Of a stretch of DNA of 64,000 bases, positions 8,430 through 16,391 are shown in pieces (the first letter of the stretch is position 1; each line of letters begins with the position of its first letter). The translations under genes and the position numbers were made by a program. The notes beneath the pieces are model-generated. The model saw nothing but the letters and a program-made list of their open reading frames with translations. It did not search any database and had not been told where the DNA came from. Where the stretch lies: contig NC_015145.1 in NCBI RefSeq assembly GCF_000189535.1, positions 3,782,001 through 3,846,000 of the forward strand, written 5' to 3'. The DNA is from Pseudarthrobacter phenanthrenivorans Sphe3 (GTDB taxonomy: Bacteria; Actinomycetota; Actinomycetes; Actinomycetales; Micrococcaceae).

Positions 8430-10097
8430 ATGGAAAAGAATCCGGCGGTGGCGGAGGCGGAGGCGGAGGTTGACGCTTCTGTGGCTGCTCTTGCCGCGGT
8501 GCTCGCTGGCGGCGGTACTGCTGGTTCCTGTGCTGCCGGCGGAGGCTCTGATGATCCCGTGCAGCGGGTTGCTGATGGGGCTTTGGAAGTTTTGGCTGGG
8601 GTGGCCCGGTCGGAGGCCAAGCTCGCGGCGTTGAAGGCGCAGGCGGTGGAGGTGTTCGCCGCGGCCACGCAGGCCCTGAACGGTCCGGCACGTTCACCCC
8701 AGGAGGCAACGGCGCAGGACCGTTGCCTGGTGGCCGAGGTGGGGTGTGCGCTGGTCATCGGTGACCGTGCCGCCGGTGCGCTGCTGGCCGAGTCCCATGC
8801 CCTGGCCACGTCCCGGCCCCGGACCCTTGCCGCTTTGCAGGCCGGGACCATTTCGTGGGCGCATGCCCGGACCATGGTGGACCAGACCCTCGGCCTTGAC
8901 CCGGCCGCGGCGGCGGCCCTGGAGGACCATTTCCTGGACCCCGACGCCGCAGACCGGACCACGGGTGCGACCATCGGGGAAATGCCGGCGTACCGGTTCA
9001 GGGCCAAGGCCAGGACCTGGCGGGAACGCCACCACCCCGAATCGCTCGAGGTCCGCCACGCCAAGGGTGCAGCGGACCGGCGGGTCGAGTACTGGAAGGA
9101 CACTGACGGGATGGCTTGGATCGCCGCGTGCCTGCCTGCGGACAAGGCATCGGCCATCTGGAACCGGCTCACCGCCCTCGCCCGGGGAATGGAAGGGCCC
9201 GGGGAGGAACGTACGCTGTCCCAACGCCGGGCAGACACCTATACCCAAAGCCTCCTCACCAGCGGTACCCCCACCGGTTCCGCAGGCTCCGGCTATGGCT
9301 CCGGCTATGGCCCTGACTATGGTTCTGGAGCCGGGGCCCGGGGAACAGGTGCTGAAGCCCATCCCGGGCAGGGAGATTCGATCCGGGCGCAGGTCCTGGT
9401 CACCGTGCCGGTGTTCTCGCTGATGGGACTGACCGATGAGCCCGCCATGCTGGACGGGTACGGTCCGATCCCGCCGTCGATGGCCCGCGACCTGGTCGCA
9501 AACGGTGCCGGTTCCTTCCACCGGGTCCTCATTGATCCTCGTGATGGGGCGCCGCTGGAGATCGGCCGGACCAGCTACCGCGTCACCAAGGCCATGCGGA
9601 ACTGGCTCCGGCTGCGGGACGGCAAATGCCCCTTCCCCGGCTGCAGCAACCACTCCCTGGACAACGAAGCAGACCATATTCTCGCCTGGCACCATGGCGG
9701 TACCACCGGCATCTCCAACCTGGGACAACCCTGCCCGAAACACCACAAACTCCGGCACACCAGCGGCTGGAAACCCACCTCCGCCAGCAAAAACGAACCA
9801 CCCGGCTGGACCTCACCGACCGGGCACCATTACAAGAGCGAACACCAGGACTGGGAACCACCCCACTGGCCCGGACGTGTCCTGTCCGCAGAGCTCAAGG
9901 TGCCCGGCGACTTCACCGAAACCCGGCCCGCTGGAGACGTCCCATTCCTGGAACCTCCACCAGAGGAACCTGTGGGCGACAACCTCCTGGACCTCGACGA
10001 CATACCCGCCTACGACCCCTTATGGGAGGACTTCTACGCTGAAGGGACCGTTTTCGCTCAGGACAGGGTAAGGGAATGGGAACCGGCACTGACCTAG
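8430..10097 (+). CDS. DUF222 (13E12 repeat family) HNH endonuclease-domain protein
   Basis: A 555-residue protein with an Ala/Glu-rich N terminus, a DUF222 domain at about residues 30-300, a low-complexity Gly/Tyr/Ser linker near 285-310, and a C-terminal HNH nuclease motif at about 398-443. The HNH part has CPFPGC, DNEADHI, WHHGG and CPKHHKLRH, so zinc ligands and the catalytic His are intact. The family is present in many near-copies in actinobacterial genomes, and its role is not settled; it may behave as a selfish or DNA-repair-linked nuclease. It follows nagA by 53 bp but has its own leaderless-type promoter. Confidence 0.88.
   Translation: MEKNPAVAEAEAEVDASVAALAAVLAGGGTAGSCAAGGGSDDPVQRVADGALEVLAGVARSEAKLAALKAQAVEVFAAATQALNGPARSPQEATAQDRCLVAEVGCALVIGDRAAGALLAESHALATSRPRTLAALQAGTISWAHARTMVDQTLGLDPAAAAALEDHFLDPDAADRTTGATIGEMPAYRFRAKARTWRERHHPESLEVRHAKGAADRRVEYWKDTDGMAWIAACLPADKASAIWNRLTALARGMEGPGEERTLSQRRADTYTQSLLTSGTPTGSAGSGYGSGYGPDYGSGAGARGTGAEAHPGQGDSIRAQVLVTVPVFSLMGLTDEPAMLDGYGPIPPSMARDLVANGAGSFHRVLIDPRDGAPLEIGRTSYRVTKAMRNWLRLRDGKCPFPGCSNHSLDNEADHILAWHHGGTTGISNLGQPCPKHHKLRHTSGWKPTSASKNEPPGWTSPTGHHYKSEHQDWEPPHWPGRVLSAELKVPGDFTETRPAGDVPFLEPPPEEPVGDNLLDLDDIPAYDPLWEDFYAEGTVFAQDRVREWEPALT
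9285..9320 (+). repeat. 12-bp tandem repeat coding for a Gly/Tyr/Ser linker
   Basis: Two exact copies of GGCTCCGGCTAT (9285-9296 and 9297-9308) and a degenerate third copy encode SGYGSGYGPDYGSG between the DUF222 and HNH domains. Copy number could vary between strains. Confidence 0.7.
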
Positions 10098-10169
10098 CGG
10101 CTGCAAAGTGCCCGCCGGAAGCGCCTGCCCAGGAATCCGGCGTTGCAGATGGCGCGCGGAGGTCCATCG

Positions 10170-11084
10170 CTACTCAGCCCCGGGCAGGCAAACCTCCACC
10201 ATGCCGTCGCTGACGCGCGTCTCGAAATGTGGCTGTTTCGCAGTTGCGGGGCCAGCCTGCACTTCCCCCGTCCGGAGCGAGAAGGTGCTGCCGTGCCAAG
10301 GGCAGACGACGCAGGGGTCGCCGCCGCGGGAACCGCCGTCAGCGGAAGCACTTTCCTGAAGCTTGCCGCCCTTGAGTTTGCCCTCGTGCAAAGGGCCGGA
10401 GAGGTGGCTGCAGACGTCGGACAGCACGCGGATGTCCTCCGCCTCCCGGTACACAAGCAACGGGATTTCGCTCACCACGATCTTGTGGAGTTTTCCTTCG
10501 GGCAGTTCTGCCAGCGGTGCAAGTGATTGCCATCCGCTGGGGAAGCGATGCGGAATTTCCTCGCTGTGGTTCACGCCGGCGGCCTGGCGATAGGTGAGGT
10601 GGCCGCCCAGGAAGCCGCCGAAGCTCACCACCCCCAGGCCCAGGTAGGCGAGAACCTTGCCTGCCCCCTGGCGCCCCTGCGCACGCGCCACCAGCGATGC
10701 CGCGTAGAGGCTGACGGCCGTGATGTTGGCTGAGGCGTGGACCAGGCCCACCCGCTGCTGTTGGTTGTGCAACTGCGACCAGTCCATGAAACCGGCCACT
10801 GCGGACGGCACGGCAGAAGCGGCACCCACGCCGACGAGCACAGTGGCGGCCCGGTCGTTGCCCGGGAACGCGTCCAGGACGGCGGCGGAGATCCAGGCGC
10901 CCAGCGGCACTTGCACCGCCAGCGGGTGGACCGGGTGTCCAATCGGGACGCCGTGCAGGACATCGCGTGCCCACTTGGGACGGATGGTGCGCTTCACCAC
11001 TTTCCGGACCTTCTTGGCCACGGGGTCCAGCCATTCGGCATCTTCGAGGCGGGCAACAAGTTCCAGTGCAGGCAGCGGTTTCAT
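10170..11084 (-). CDS. Rieske [2Fe-2S] protein with DUF2231 membrane domain
   Basis: A 304-residue protein. Residues about 45-165 form a DUF2231-type membrane domain with four hydrophobic segments and His-rich entry (GHPVHPLAVQVPLG). Residues about 185-300 form a Rieske domain with Cys225-x-His227 and Cys261-x-x-His264 as cluster ligands. The distance between the ligand pairs is about 33 residues, longer than usual, because of a Lys/Gly/Ser-rich insertion at 236-257. It should carry out electron transfer at the cytoplasmic membrane; the partner is unknown. The start is the ATG at 11084. Confidence 0.85.
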   Translation of the reverse strand: MKPLPALELVARLEDAEWLDPVAKKVRKVVKRTIRPKWARDVLHGVPIGHPVHPLAVQVPLGAWISAAVLDAFPGNDRAATVLVGVGAASAVPSAVAGFMDWSQLHNQQQRVGLVHASANITAVSLYAASLVARAQGRQGAGKVLAYLGLGVVSFGGFLGGHLTYRQAAGVNHSEEIPHRFPSGWQSLAPLAELPEGKLHKIVVSEIPLLVYREAEDIRVLSDVCSHLSGPLHEGKLKGGKLQESASADGGSRGGDPCVVCPWHGSTFSLRTGEVQAGPATAKQPHFETRVSDGMVEVCLPGAE

Positions 11085-11183
11085 GACTCTCCCTTACCCC
11101 TTTGCTCCAAGTCCAGTCGTTGCCGGGAAGCTTACCCGCCGGCGCTGCAGGGGCACAGGGCCAGGGCCCTGTCCCTGCCGAAC

Positions 11184-11483
11184 CTAGCGGAGCGGGGACC
11201 CCAACACGGTGAACTGGTGCCCGCCCATTTCGCCCGAGAGCAGGGGCATGGCCTCGGCGATGGCCGCCTGGACGCTGTCCAGCTCTAGCGAAGCCCGGTG
11301 CGCTTCCGGCGATTCCCAGAGTTCGCATACGAAGACAGTGTCCGGGTCGGCGTCATTAACACCCACCTCGTACAGCAGGCAGCCGGCTTCCTTCAGTCCG
11401 TCCATGTGCCGGGACAGAATGGAAACAACGGCGTCACGCTGGCCGGGCCTGGTTTCAAGAGTTCCCACATTCGCAAACGTCAT
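11184..11483 (-). CDS. Antibiotic-biosynthesis-monooxygenase (ABM) domain protein
   Basis: A 99-residue single-domain ABM/ferredoxin-like protein (ANVGTLETRPGQRDAVVSIL, LLYEVGVND, VCELWES, HRAS, HQFTVLG). Members include quinol monooxygenase YgiN-like and heme-degrading enzymes, but many have no known substrate. The ATG at 11483 fits the usual N terminus; no clear ribosome site precedes it. It lies 38 bp after the dicarboxylate carrier gene on the same strand and may be read from it. Confidence 0.78.
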   Translation of the reverse strand: MTFANVGTLETRPGQRDAVVSILSRHMDGLKEAGCLLYEVGVNDADPDTVFVCELWESPEAHRASLELDSVQAAIAEAMPLLSGEMGGHQFTVLGSPLR

Positions 11484-11521
11484 AGGGACAGTGTGCAGCA
11501 CAGGGGCGCCAGGATCCGGCG

Positions 11522-12958
11522 CTACCGCGCCGCAGCAGGGGAAACCGCCTCCGGTGACGGCTCGACGGCGGCCGCTGCGGCTGTGCCCTCCGGCACCTTG
11601 GCTTGGCTCGGCACCAAGGCCGGCTCCGCCGTCGTGCCTTCCCCGGCAAAGGCGCGCAGCATGGCGTCCCGGTCGAACTGACCTTCCCACTTGGCCACAA
11701 CGAACGTGGCCACGCAGTTCCCCAGCAGGTTGACCACCACCCGCATGGAGTCCATGAGCCTGTCTGCGCCCAGGAGGAGGGCAACGCCCGCTACCGGGAA
11801 GATCCCCAGCGCACCTGCTGTGGCGGACAGTGCCAGGAACGCGGACCCGGGGACCCCTGCCATGCCCTTGGAGGTCAGCATGAGGACGCCCAGGGCCGCA
11901 AGCTGCTGGCCCAGATCGAGGTTGTACCCAAAGGCCTGCGCAAGGAAGAGCAGCGAGATGGACAGGTACAGCGCGGCCCCGTCCAGGTTGAAGGAGTAGC
12001 CCGTGGGGATGACGAGCCCGGTGGTGGCGCGGGAACAGCCGGCGTTGGTCAGCTTGGTCATGATGCGGGGCAGCACGGATTCGGTCGAGGCGGTTCCCAG
12101 CGCCAGGAGGAATTCCTCGCGCGTGTACTTCATGAACTGCCACAGCGGCACCCTTGGGTACGCCCACGCCACCCCAAACAAGAGGCTGATGAACACTAGC
12201 GCCGCGCCATAGCAGGCAGCGATTAGCAGGGCGTAGGTGCCCAGCGAACCCAGGCCGTACTGGCCGATGATGAACGCCATGGCGCCGAAAGCACCCACCG
12301 GAGCCACCCGCATAACCCATCCCATGATTTTGAAGAACAGTTCCAGCACCGTTTCCATCAGCGAGACGACGGGCATGCAGCGCTCACGGCCGACGACGAC
12401 GATCGCCGCGCCGAAGAACACAGCGAAGCACAGCACTTGCAGCAGGCTGTTGCTGGCAAACGCGCCCACTACGCTGGTGGGAATGATTCCAAGGATGAAG
12501 GCGCCGGCATCCTTCGGTGGCGCGGTGGCGGTTTTCGCGTTGAGGGCGTCCTGCGAGAGCGACGCCGGATCGATGTTCAGACCTGCGCCCGGCTCCACCA
12601 CGTTCCCCACGATAAGGCCAAAAACCAGGGCAAATAGTGTGGCTGCTGTGAAGTAGATCAGGGCCTTGACGCCTGTACGGCCCACAGCCTTGACGTCACT
12701 CACGGCAGCGATGCCGGTGACGATCACGAGGAAGATCAGTGGCGAGATGATCATCTTGATGAGCTGGATGAAGCCGTCACCGAGCGGGCGGAGAGCAGCT
12801 CCAATGTCCGGCCACAGGTGTCCGATGATGATCCCCGAGACCACCGCAACAAGGATCTGGAAGAAGAGGGAGCTATAGAAGGGCTTCCTCGCGCTGGTGT
12901 TTGCCGGGGTCGGGTTTGTTGGCGAAGAGCTCGCCGCAGTGGACTTCTGGGGGTTCAT
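11522..12958 (-). CDS. dctA: Dicarboxylate/amino acid:cation symporter (DAACS, DctA type)
   Basis: A 478-residue carrier with the DAACS pattern: N-terminal FQILVAVVSGIIIGHLWP, KMIISPLIFLVIVTGIA, and the substrate-site region with TASTESVLPRI, PTGYSFNLDGAALY and SKGMAGVPGSAF. It should import C4-dicarboxylates (succinate, fumarate, malate) or acidic amino acids with protons or sodium. The first 25 residues are Ser/Thr/Pro-rich and cytosolic, and the last 40 are Ala/Pro/Glu-rich. It is divergent from the amidase operon across a 239-bp region. Confidence 0.92.
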   Translation of the reverse strand: MNPQKSTAASSSPTNPTPANTSARKPFYSSLFFQILVAVVSGIIIGHLWPDIGAALRPLGDGFIQLIKMIISPLIFLVIVTGIAAVSDVKAVGRTGVKALIYFTAATLFALVFGLIVGNVVEPGAGLNIDPASLSQDALNAKTATAPPKDAGAFILGIIPTSVVGAFASNSLLQVLCFAVFFGAAIVVVGRERCMPVVSLMETVLELFFKIMGWVMRVAPVGAFGAMAFIIGQYGLGSLGTYALLIAACYGAALVFISLLFGVAWAYPRVPLWQFMKYTREEFLLALGTASTESVLPRIMTKLTNAGCSRATTGLVIPTGYSFNLDGAALYLSISLLFLAQAFGYNLDLGQQLAALGVLMLTSKGMAGVPGSAFLALSATAGALGIFPVAGVALLLGADRLMDSMRVVVNLLGNCVATFVVAKWEGQFDRDAMLRAFAGEGTTAEPALVPSQAKVPEGTAAAAAVEPSPEAVSPAAAR

Positions 12959-13014
12959 GCCATGGCCTGTTCGTTGAGGGACGACGGCACACGTGATGCC
13001 GCGAGGTTACGGAT

Positions 13015-13062
13015 TAGGCTAGGGATCCCATGTTTCCGGAAAGATAAGTCCGTGATGCGGAA
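13015..13062 (+). promoter_or_regulatory. Possible promoter and tandem GGAA operator before the amidase operon
   Basis: A TAGGCT hexamer (13015-13020) is followed by TCCGGAA (GGAA at 13038-13041) and GTCC-GTGATGC-GGAA (13048-13062); the two GGAA words are exactly 21 bp apart. The second site is nearly identical to TTCC-ATGATGC-GGAA before uraD (32939-32953) and resembles the site before hyi. The region 12959-13197 separates dctA from the amidase operon and otherwise holds nothing recognisable. Confidence 0.45.
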
Positions 13063-13197
13063 GTATTAAGCCTGTTGTGCTGCGGACCAGGAAATACTCC
13101 GGCAACGTGTGTGACACGACAGCGGCATGAGCCAGTGAAAGTATGCCCTTGTCTCAGCTGCACGGGCTGCACAACGGCCCCGTAGAAAAGGAACATC

Positions 13198-13503
13198 ATG
13201 CCCCTCACTCCACCCACGGATGCCGAATTGGACATCATGATCAGGGCACGCCTGGCGGCGCTCGGCATCGACCTCAACCAACTTCCTGCCGGAAGCGCCA
13301 GCGATCCGGAGACGGGAAGCCCCGGGCAGGCGGCAGTCCTGGCGAGCCTGCGATCCTTCATGCGAACCACGGTTGCTGAACTCGGCGCCTACCAATTGCC
13401 CTTCAACGGCGAGGCAGGCAGCGCCGACCCGGCGCTTCTGTCACAGCAGGCGGCACCGCCCTCGCTCTACCCCTCGATTGATACCGCGCGGAGGACGGCA
13501 TGA
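13198..13503 (+). CDS. Small hypothetical protein coupled to the amidase (101 aa)
   Basis: A 101-residue soluble protein without cysteine, membrane segment or known domain. AAAGGAAC stands 5-6 nt before the ATG, a strong start. Its end overlaps the start of the amidase gene (ATGA), so the two are translationally coupled and probably act together, for example as partner or folding helper. I do not recognise a family. Confidence 0.7.
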   Translation: MPLTPPTDAELDIMIRARLAALGIDLNQLPAGSASDPETGSPGQAAVLASLRSFMRTTVAELGAYQLPFNGEAGSADPALLSQQAAPPSLYPSIDTARRTA

Positions 13504-15218
13504 ACCCCTCCAACAACATCAACACCGCCGACAGCACGAACACCCAGCCCATGGACCGCACCATCGACCGCAGGTCATTCGTCAACAGGTTCGCGGTGCT
13601 GGCTGCAGCAACGTCACTTGGCGCCACGGCCCTGCCCTCCGTCGCCCATGCATCACCGGCAGGCAGGGCGCCGGCCAACGGAATCAACCCCGACGCCTAC
13701 GGGGACGTCCGGCCGGAAGCCCTCGCGGACATCACGGAACTCACCATCGCCGAGGCCGCCACCCTCATAAGGGCGGGGCGGCTGTCTCCCGAACTTCTGG
13801 TGGAGGCCTACCTGGACCGGGTGGGTGCCTTCGACGCCGGATACCAGGCATTCAACCTCGTGGCCGCCGACGATGCGCTGGCGAGTGCGCGCGCCTTGGC
13901 CGGCACCACCCATAAAGGCCCCCTCCACGGAATACCCCTCGCCATTAAGGACAACTACTACACCCGTTCGTATCCCACCACGGCCAACTCCTTCATCTTC
14001 AAGGACTTCACCCCGCCATTTGATGCAACGGCAGTATCAAAGTTGACGGCAGCCGGAGGCATCGTCCTTGGCAAGACCCAGATGGGACCGCTTGCTACCA
14101 CCCGGGCCACCACACCCGACGGGCGGATCACCACCGTCAACGCGTGGACACCCGGGAATCCGCAGACCAATCCCGGCGGGTCCTCCTCCGGCTCCGCCAC
14201 GGCGGTGGCCGCACGCATGGCAACGTCGAGCGTGGGGACCCAGACGGGTGGATCCATCACGGCGCCATCCAACGCCCAGAACCTGACAGGCCTCAAGCCG
14301 ACCATGGGCAGGGTTTCGCTGTACGGCATCATCCCGCTGAGCTACACCCGGGACCACCCGGGCCCGCTCGCCCGGGATGCGAAGGATGCCGCCATCATGC
14401 TCAGCGCCATGGCGGGCGAGGACGCCAATGATCCGCGGACAGTGGGGCTTCCGCCGGTTCCGGACCTGATCCAGGCCGCCTCCCCTGTAAAGCGCGGCAA
14501 CAAGGTGACCATGCGCTGGGGTACCCGAGTGGGCGTCATCCCGGACTTTACGGCAGGATCATCAGCAACGTCAGCCGCCCGGAAGGCCTTCCTGGATACG
14601 CTCGCCGGAATCGACGGCATCCAGGTAGTGGACGTCAGCCTGCCCGAAGACTGGGAGACGCTGACAGGCACGGCCTTCAACAACGTGCGGCTCCCGGAAC
14701 GCAGCGAGCAGGTCCTGCCGGTTCTCCGGAAGGACCTGCGCAGCTTTGGTGTGTCCGTGACCGGCTGGCTGCAGGGCTCAATGCTGGGTGCGAACGAGTA
14801 CCTGCTGGGCCAGCGGGCCAAGGTCCTGCTGCTGGAACGGGTGCTGGATGACCTGTTCGAGCAGTGCGATGTGGTGCTGCAGACCAGCCCCAACCCCTTT
14901 GATGCCATCGGGCTGCCCGAACTCGCCCTGCCCATCGGCTTCGACCCGGCAGGCGTTCCCATCGGTACCATCCTCGGCGGCCGGCCCTTCGCCGAGGACC
15001 GGCTCCTCGCTGTCGCTGCCGCCTACCAGGCGGTGACGGACTGGCACCTGCGGCGCCCGGCGAACCCGGCTGGCGAAGCCCCGCCGCCCACGTCGGTGGA
15101 CCCCGCCAAGTCCCGCAGGCCGTTCCCCGGGAGCGCCCGGGGCAAGGTGCTGCCCGCTCCGGTTCCGGCCGGCAGGGGCCGCATCGAGGCGCACGAGGCC
15201 GCCGAACTGTCCCAGTAG
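13500..15218 (+). CDS. Tat-exported amidase (amidase signature family)
   Basis: A 572-residue amidase. The N terminus has a twin-arginine signal (DRRSFVNRF, Arg24-Arg25, then a hydrophobic stretch to about residue 50), so the folded enzyme is exported. The Ser-Ser-Lys triad is visible: Lys150 in LAIKDNY, the GGSSSGS loop at 226-232, and Ser252 in GTQTGGSITAPS. These enzymes hydrolyse amide bonds; the substrate is not clear. The gene is coupled to the small upstream gene, and its promoter region shares a motif with the purine/allantoin genes. A convergent regulator gene follows after 8 bp. Confidence 0.88.
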   Translation: MNPSNNINTADSTNTQPMDRTIDRRSFVNRFAVLAAATSLGATALPSVAHASPAGRAPANGINPDAYGDVRPEALADITELTIAEAATLIRAGRLSPELLVEAYLDRVGAFDAGYQAFNLVAADDALASARALAGTTHKGPLHGIPLAIKDNYYTRSYPTTANSFIFKDFTPPFDATAVSKLTAAGGIVLGKTQMGPLATTRATTPDGRITTVNAWTPGNPQTNPGGSSSGSATAVAARMATSSVGTQTGGSITAPSNAQNLTGLKPTMGRVSLYGIIPLSYTRDHPGPLARDAKDAAIMLSAMAGEDANDPRTVGLPPVPDLIQAASPVKRGNKVTMRWGTRVGVIPDFTAGSSATSAARKAFLDTLAGIDGIQVVDVSLPEDWETLTGTAFNNVRLPERSEQVLPVLRKDLRSFGVSVTGWLQGSMLGANEYLLGQRAKVLLLERVLDDLFEQCDVVLQTSPNPFDAIGLPELALPIGFDPAGVPIGTILGGRPFAEDRLLAVAAAYQAVTDWHLRRPANPAGEAPPPTSVDPAKSRRPFPGSARGKVLPAPVPAGRGRIEAHEAAELSQ

Positions 15219-15226
15219 TGCTCCGT

Positions 15227-16255
15227 TCAGTCCGCGGCCGGGAGGGCCGCGGACTGAACCACTACTGCTCCGCTGGAGGTGGTGTCCGCATTCAACATCC
15301 AGCCCACCCGCTTGACTGTTCGCAGCATCACCACGCTTTCCACGAGGTGGATGCCGGGGACCTTCTGCTGAAGGGCGAGTTCCGCGCTCATCACGTCCGC
15401 AAGGGACTGCAGCCACATGATGATCACGAAGTTGGTGGGCCCGGTGGTGGAGGCGCTGAGCCGGACATTGCTGATGGTGCGGATGGCAGCAGCCGCTTCC
15501 TCATGCTGTCCCGCGGGGACATTGGCAAACCACTGGCAGGTGACCGGGTAGGAGGAGTAGCCCTGGGCGATTTCGCAGCGGAACAGCAGGATGCCGCTCG
15601 CCAGGACCCGGTTGAGCTGCCGCTGCACGGTTGCCGGATGCCGTCCCAAGTCGCGCGCTATCTCAGCGGCCGTTGCCCTGCCATTGCGGGCCAGGAACGG
15701 CAACAGGTCCAGGTGGCTTTGCGGAAGCTGGCCTGCCGCCGGCTTTTGCGCGTCCGGTCCGCCCTGGTGGCCCAGCGTCCGAAGCGTTGCCAGCTGGGCC
15801 CGGTTCAGGACGTTCAGCCGCCATTCATCGGCACTGGCGTGAAGCCTTGTGCACAGCGCCGTCTGGTACTTGACCAGCCCCTCGATATTTTTCAGTTCCG
15901 CCACCACTTTTGCGCTGAACTCTTCCAGTGAGCCGGTAATCACCGTGAGCATGAGGTCCCGGTTGCTGGCCGCCTCCTCCACGGTGACGATCTGGGGGAT
16001 GGCGGCCAGCTGTGCGGTGACACGGTCCCTCTGGTTCATCTCGCAGTCCACAGCCACAAAGGCCAGGAGCATCTGATGCGGATCCCCCGCGAGATGGGCA
16101 GTCACCCAAGCCGCTCCGTTCGAAACAAGCCGTTCCCACCGGGCCGCCAGCGTCGTGGCGTGCACGCCAAGGACCTTGGCTGCATCTGCCCACCCCAGCC
16201 GCGGCGACGACTGCAGCACCTGGATGAGCGCCAGGTCCTCCTCGCTGAGTTCCAC
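15227..16255 (-). CDS. Tandem Lrp/AsnC-family transcriptional regulator
   Basis: A 342-residue regulator made of two Lrp/AsnC units: winged helix plus effector region at about 1-150 and again at about 165-340. The second helix is clear in ARNGRATAAEIARDLGRHPATVQRQL. The GTG at 16255 is preferred because GGAGG lies 5-6 nt upstream and the domain begins directly (ELSEEDLALIQ); a GTG at 16327 would add 24 residues. It is divergent from the M20 hydrolase/MHS transporter operon and probably controls it through the palindromes at 16323-16350. Confidence 0.8.
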   Translation of the reverse strand: MELSEEDLALIQVLQSSPRLGWADAAKVLGVHATTLAARWERLVSNGAAWVTAHLAGDPHQMLLAFVAVDCEMNQRDRVTAQLAAIPQIVTVEEAASNRDLMLTVITGSLEEFSAKVVAELKNIEGLVKYQTALCTRLHASADEWRLNVLNRAQLATLRTLGHQGGPDAQKPAAGQLPQSHLDLLPFLARNGRATAAEIARDLGRHPATVQRQLNRVLASGILLFRCEIAQGYSSYPVTCQWFANVPAGQHEEAAAAIRTISNVRLSASTTGPTNFVIIMWLQSLADVMSAELALQQKVPGIHLVESVVMLRTVKRVGWMLNADTTSSGAVVVQSAALPAAD

Positions 16256-16322
16256 TGCCACCTCCGGTCCTAGCTGCACGAATCCTGCCAAAAGCGCAGG
16301 GTTCAAGAATAATTCCAGCGCT

Positions 16323-16350
16323 TTCACATGATGTGAAGTACGCCACTTCA
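16323..16350. promoter_or_regulatory. Two overlapping palindromes, likely operator of the Lrp-type regulator
   Basis: TTCACAT-G-ATGTGAA (16323-16337) is a perfect 7-bp inverted repeat, and TGAAGT-N5-ACTTCA (16334-16350) is a second perfect one that shares its TGAA. They lie between the regulator gene and the divergent M20 gene start at 16392. Confidence 0.55.
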
Positions 16351-16391
16351 GAATAGTCCACAGACCCGGAAACCGATGCAAGGAGCAACAA

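Noticed and set aside
8446..8472. GGCGGA hexamer run at the start of the HNH gene as a phase-variable repeat
   Set aside because: Only about three to four units, in frame and coding for Ala-Glu; a unit change would not shift the frame.
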